The notes under the pieces were generated by a model. The model had not been told where the DNA came from, made no database searches, and was given only the letters and a program-made list of their open reading frames with translations. Both the position numbers and the translations under genes were made by a program. DNA of 64,000 nt, taken from Deltaproteobacteria bacterium. Its GTDB lineage: Bacteria > Myxococcota > Myxococcia > Myxococcales > SZAS-1. The stretch is taken from the NCBI GenBank assembly GCA_018266075.1, contig JAFEBB010000005.1:62001-126000 (forward strand), in the 5' to 3' direction. Shown in pieces: positions 62,585 to 64,000 of this stretch. The number at the start of each line of letters is the position of its first letter. Within the stretch, counting starts at the first letter, position 1.

Positions 62585-63598
62585 CTACTTCCAGAGCACC
62601 TTCCACGGGTGCGCCTTCAGGTCCGCCACGAGCGCCTTGAGGTCCTTGTAGACCTGATCGTCCTTCACGAGCCCGCCGACGCTGCCCTTGCCCTCGTCGA
62701 TCTCCTTGATCAGCTTGTCGGCGCGCGTGGCGATGTCCTCCAGCGACTCGCTCGCTCTTTCGTAGCGCGCAATCGCCGCCTTGAGCTGCGCGCCGTCCTG
62801 CGGCGTGAAGTCGCCGGCCATGTTGTTTGCCGAGTGCGCGAGCTGGCGCGCGTCGGTCATGAGCGGCGGCACGTTCTCCTTCAAGTTCGACGCCACGCTC
62901 GACGCGTCGTCCACGAGCCCGCGCACCTTGCCGCTCGCAAGCAGCGTCCTCGACTCGGCGGCAATCTCGCGCAGGTCGCTCGCGGCCTCGCGGACATCCT
63001 TCAGCGTGCCGGTGATGGAGTCGTGGCTCTCGCCGAGCAGCGCGTCCACGCCGCGCGTGAGGTGCGACGCGTCCGCGAGCAGGCCCATCGCGCCGCCGTC
63101 GCTCGTGCCCATCGCGAGCAGATCGGCAGCGGTCTCGCTGAGCTTGTCCATGCGCGCGAGCAGCAGGTCGAGCCGGGGAGGATCGTCGCCGCGCAGCTCG
63201 TCACCCGACTTGAGCGCCGGGCCCGCGCCGACGCCGGGATCGATCTCCACGAACGGCTCGCCGAGCGCACCCTGCATGGCCACGCCGATGCGCGCGTCGC
63301 GATGGAGCTTGTCGAGGATCGGACCCTGGAGCGTGAGGTCCATCGTCACCGCGAGCGGCTGGCCTCGCGGATCGAGCCGCTCGGGCGCGAGGGTGATGTC
63401 GCGGACGCGACCGACCTGCACGCCCGCGACCTTCACCGGCGCGCCCACGGGCACGCCGCCCGAGTGCGCGAAGTCGACCTTCAGCCGCGCCTCGCCGTTG
63501 TCCTTGAACGAGCCGATGAGCCAGAGCAGTCCCGCGCCGCTGGCCAACGCGGCCAGGGCCAGGAGCGCAACGCGCAGCTCGAGGCGACGCTCATCCAT
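62585..63598 (-). CDS. MCE/MlaD-family substrate-binding protein
   Basis: This is a 337-residue protein with one N-terminal transmembrane helix (LRVALLALAALASGAGLLWLI). The MCE domain (about 38-120) has RLKVDFAHSGGVPVGAPVKVAGVQVGRV, MDLTLQG and GALGEPFVEIDPG. The rest is mainly helical (about 150-320). MCE proteins thread lipids through the envelope as part of an Mla-type ABC transporter, and the ATPase gene overlaps this one directly upstream. ATG 63598 overlaps the ATPase stop by eight bases; GTG 63604 is also possible. The permease is presumably beyond the window. Confidence 0.87.
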   Translation of the reverse strand: MDERRLELRVALLALAALASGAGLLWLIGSFKDNGEARLKVDFAHSGGVPVGAPVKVAGVQVGRVRDITLAPERLDPRGQPLAVTMDLTLQGPILDKLHRDARIGVAMQGALGEPFVEIDPGVGAGPALKSGDELRGDDPPRLDLLLARMDKLSETAADLLAMGTSDGGAMGLLADASHLTRGVDALLGESHDSITGTLKDVREAASDLREIAAESRTLLASGKVRGLVDDASSVASNLKENVPPLMTDARQLAHSANNMAGDFTPQDGAQLKAAIARYERASESLEDIATRADKLIKEIDEGKGSVGGLVKDDQVYKDLKALVADLKAHPWKVLWK

Positions 63599-64000
63599 CC
63601 TCACCCCGTTCTAGCAGCGCGGTGGCGGCAGGCGAGTTTGACGCCTTCAGCCCCGAGGCCGGCCCGTCGTAGCCCACGCGGCCCTTGTGCAGAACGAGCG
63701 TGCGTTGCGCGGTGCGTTCGGCCGACGCGAGATCATGCGAGACGACGATCGCTGCGGTTCCGCGTCGGGCCGCGTCGGCGATGAGGTCGTCCACCTGGCG
63801 CGCCGAGCGGGGATCGAGCCCGGTCGTCGGCTCGTCGTACACGAGCGCGCGCGGGCCGCACGCGAGCGCCCGCGCGACGCTCGTTCGCTTCTGCGTGCCC
63901 GGCCCAACTTCGGACGGCCGTCGATCCGCGACTTCCGCGAGCCCGACCTGCGCCAATGCGGCATCCGCGCGCTCGAGCGCCTCACGCTTCGACACTCGCC
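63591..64000 (-). CDS. MlaF-like ABC transporter ATPase (partial)
   Basis: The frame is open to the right edge, so only the C-terminal 136 residues or so are seen. Walker B and D-loop ALVYDEPTTGLDPRSA, the H-loop AAIVVSHDLASAE and the closing LVLHKGRVGYDGPASGLKAS are typical of MlaF. The signature motif, normally LSGGM followed by KR, reads SEVGPGTQKRTSVARAL, so the LSGG core is degenerate (VGPG). It is translationally coupled to the downstream MCE gene and should power lipid transport. The N-terminal Walker A lies outside the window. Confidence 0.82.
   Translation of the reverse strand, partial: RVSKREALERADAALAQVGLAEVADRRPSEVGPGTQKRTSVARALACGPRALVYDEPTTGLDPRSARQVDDLIADAARRGTAAIVVSHDLASAERTAQRTLVLHKGRVGYDGPASGLKASNSPAATALLERGEDG

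Overview
The window is high-GC DNA with short gaps between genes and strong G/C third-position preference, so almost every gene has long antisense shadow frames. Several features point to a predatory or gliding deltaproteobacterium of the Myxococcota. These are Cys-rich lipoproteins with Pro-Asp-Gly-Gly runs, a MYXO-CTERM-like C-terminal sorting tail, eukaryote-like Ser/Thr kinases with an HRDVSPQN loop, an FHA sigma-54 activator, a giant TPR protein, and three proteins carrying the AgmX/PglI (GltJ) gliding-motility C-terminal domain. I cannot name the genus.

Layout. 0-6 kb: end of a secreted protein, a lipoprotein with an alpha/beta-hydrolase triad, a RimK-like ATP-grasp ligase, a DsbD-alpha-like protein, RlmB, a coiled-coil protein, tRNA-Ala(GGC) and a strong terminator. 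6-18 kb: mostly single housekeeping or unknown genes (polysaccharide deacetylase fused to an NTF2-like domain, an RbfA-like paralogue, DUF885 peptidase, CopA copper ATPase, thymidylate kinase, MtnX-like phosphatase, zinc-ribbon protein, CinA N-terminal protein), plus one gene broken by two frameshifts at 15.7-16.0 kb. 18-23 kb: one 1,662-residue TPR protein, followed by a homopolymer-rich non-coding island. 24-34 kb: TfoX-domain protein, a membrane Ser/Thr kinase, a Ser/Thr-rich lipoprotein, HutH, a PEGA protein coupled to a membrane protein that seems to start at CTG, and a kinase fused to a cyclic-nucleotide-binding domain. 34-40 kb: AgmX-like protein, TruA, ribbon-helix-helix protein and a lipoprotein with a MYXO-CTERM-like tail.

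40-44 kb is the most unusual part. It is a minus-strand sulfur-handling group: a LarE-like sulfurtransferase, an APS kinase (CysC) ending at a dnaX-type slippery heptamer, a JAMM peptidase, a shrunken E1-like protein that keeps the N-terminal RYARHILLP segment but has lost the nucleotide site, and a ThiF/MoeB E1 core that lacks that segment and carries a TusA domain. The two E1 pieces look complementary, as in a heterodimeric E1.

44-50 kb: a 61-bp tandem repeat beside a sigma-54 activator, a Cys-rich lipoprotein and a GltJ/AgmX homologue. 50-57 kb: fatty-acid beta-oxidation genes (3-hydroxyacyl-CoA dehydrogenase, enoyl-CoA hydratase, two acyl-CoA dehydrogenases), with a short AgmX-domain protein translationally coupled between the dehydrogenases. 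58-61 kb: a coupled START-domain / short-chain dehydrogenase / acyl-CoA ligase operon. 61-64 kb: a BKACE-family enzyme, an HU protein, and a MCE (MlaD-like) protein with its partial ABC ATPase at the right edge.
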